From positions 1 through 6,881 of the forward strand of contig CAUFAM010000059.1 of the NCBI GenBank assembly GCA_959022875.1: DNA of 6,881 bases, given 5' to 3'. This stretch comes from an uncultured Oscillospiraceae bacterium. GTDB lineage: Bacteria; Bacillota; Clostridia; Oscillospirales; Oscillospiraceae. The notes beneath the pieces are model-generated. The model was not told the DNA's origin, did no database searches, and saw only the letters and a program-made list of their open reading frames with translations. The translations under genes and the position numbers were made by a program. Below are positions 6,225-6,881 of the stretch, piece after piece. Numbering within the stretch: position 1 is the first letter of the stretch; every line of letters starts with the position of its first letter.

Positions 6225-6881
6225 CAGTTATACCTCCTTTTCTCCAGAGACTGAACAGACAGGAACAGGAAAAATACAATGATGGAGAGATAGCACACGA
6301 TGGCGGTCATGTCAAAGACGCCGTTGACGATGGTGGTAAACCGGTCAAAGAGGGAAAGCTTTGCCATCAGCTCGGGCAGCAGTCCCTCAAAGGCGGAGGA
6401 GTCCAGATAAAACAGTACCGCCACCAGGGCAATCAGGGTGATGGAACACCAGAAGGCCAGATTTTCATTTCCGGTGAGATAGCGGATAATGGCCCCCAGC
6501 ACCAGAATGAGCACCAACGTGGCAATCACCGCGCCGATGGCGGTGGAGGAGACCTGCTCGGAGAGGCTGACGCTGTAATAGTTGAAGAGGATAATGGCAA
6601 TGCCAATGCCTGCGGCCAGCCCCTGGTTATCGGTGAGAGAGGAGATGAACATGCCCAGGGCAATGAGGGCAGAGCCCATGATGAAAAAGGCCAGGATGGA
6701 GCCGTAGGAGGTGGGCAGATACACATCTCCGAACTGGGAGAAAATCAGCGGGTAGAGGGAAATGATTCCCATGGGGATGAGAAACAGCACCAGCATGGCC
6801 AGGTACTTGCCCAGAATGATCTCCAGGGTGGTGATGGGCAGGGAGTAGAGCAGCTGGTCGGTCTTCTGCCTGCGCTCCTCC
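6224..6881 (-). CDS. ABC-2 type transporter permease (GldF-like), 5' truncated by window edge
   Basis: The frame stays open to the right edge, giving 218 visible residues and no upstream stop, so the internal ATG at 6796 is unlikely to be the start. The first visible residues, EERRQKTDQLLYSLPIT, are a hallmark of ABC-2 permeases, where this cytoplasmic stretch contacts the ATPase. LEIILGKYLA follows, then about six hydrophobic segments (visible residues about 29-48, 59-81, 85-102, 113-134, 140-159 and 190-209). A SLFDRF motif (176-181) precedes the last segment, as in this permease branch. Family members are about 280 residues, so some 60-70 N-terminal residues are missing. It should form the membrane channel with an ATPase encoded just beyond the window, and with the GldG-like and DUF4340 proteins downstream. 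Its TGA overlaps the next start by one base. The substrate is unknown. Confidence 0.9.
   Translation of the reverse strand, partial: EERRQKTDQLLYSLPITTLEIILGKYLAMLVLFLIPMGIISLYPLIFSQFGDVYLPTSYGSILAFFIMGSALIALGMFISSLTDNQGLAAGIGIAIILFNYYSVSLSEQVSSTAIGAVIATLVLILVLGAIIRYLTGNENLAFWCSITLIALVAVLFYLDSSAFEGLLPELMAKLSLFDRFTTIVNGVFDMTAIVCYLSIIVFFLFLSVQSLEKRRYN

Noticed and set aside
4782..6254. Long plus-strand open frame of 490 codons antisense to the GldG-like gene
   Set aside because: It is a shadow of a gene with clear family motifs. Its Gly/His/Val-rich repetitive composition is typical of antisense translations in GC-rich DNA.
6224..6796. ATG at 6796 as the start of the permease
   Set aside because: The frame continues upstream to the window edge with residues typical of ABC-2 permeases (EERRQKTDQLLYSLPIT), so the start is outside the window.

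Overview
The window looks like chromosomal DNA from a GC-rich, anaerobic, gut-type member of the Clostridia, most like the Oscillospirales (Flavonifractor or Pseudoflavonifractor relatives). This is an inference from strong AGGAGG ribosome binding sites, tightly packed and translationally coupled genes, intrinsic terminators with T-tracts, codon use biased to G/C at third positions, and gene families that match Bacillota. No RNA gene, mobile element, CRISPR array, integron or phage gene is visible. It reads as an ordinary core or accessory metabolic region, not an obvious defence or mobile island.

Left part, + strand (1-1744): the C-terminal half of a glycoside hydrolase family 3 beta-glucosidase-type enzyme, cut off by the left edge. 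A four-pass GtrA-like membrane protein follows, its GTG start overlapping the hydrolase stop by four bases. The two are almost certainly one transcriptional unit. A strong symmetrical hairpin with A and T tracts (1747-1783) ends it, and probably also ends the convergent operon from the right.

Middle part, - strand (1786-3256): a two-gene thiol-redox operon. It runs promoter region, tiny in-frame leader ORF, CcdA-type membrane electron carrier, then a membrane-anchored TlpA/ResA-type thioredoxin with a WCSPC active site. CcdA would carry reducing equivalents from cytoplasmic thioredoxin across the membrane to the extracytoplasmic thioredoxin domain, which would reduce disulfides on exported proteins.

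Right part, - strand (3291-6881): three overlapping genes of a Gld-type ABC system. They encode an ABC-2 permease (GldF-like, 5' end beyond the right edge), a GldG-like auxiliary protein with a large extracytoplasmic domain, and a DUF4340 protein with a single membrane anchor. The ATPase gene is expected just beyond the right edge. The substrate is unknown. A long hairpin at 3291-3326 ends this operon and separates it from the ccdA promoter.

The most notable points are the leader ORF, which is in frame with ccdA and separated from it only by a TGA; the GH3/GtrA coupling and the extra C-terminal domain of the hydrolase; and the GldF-GldG-DUF4340 cassette of unknown role. I found no clear evidence of a wholly new system.
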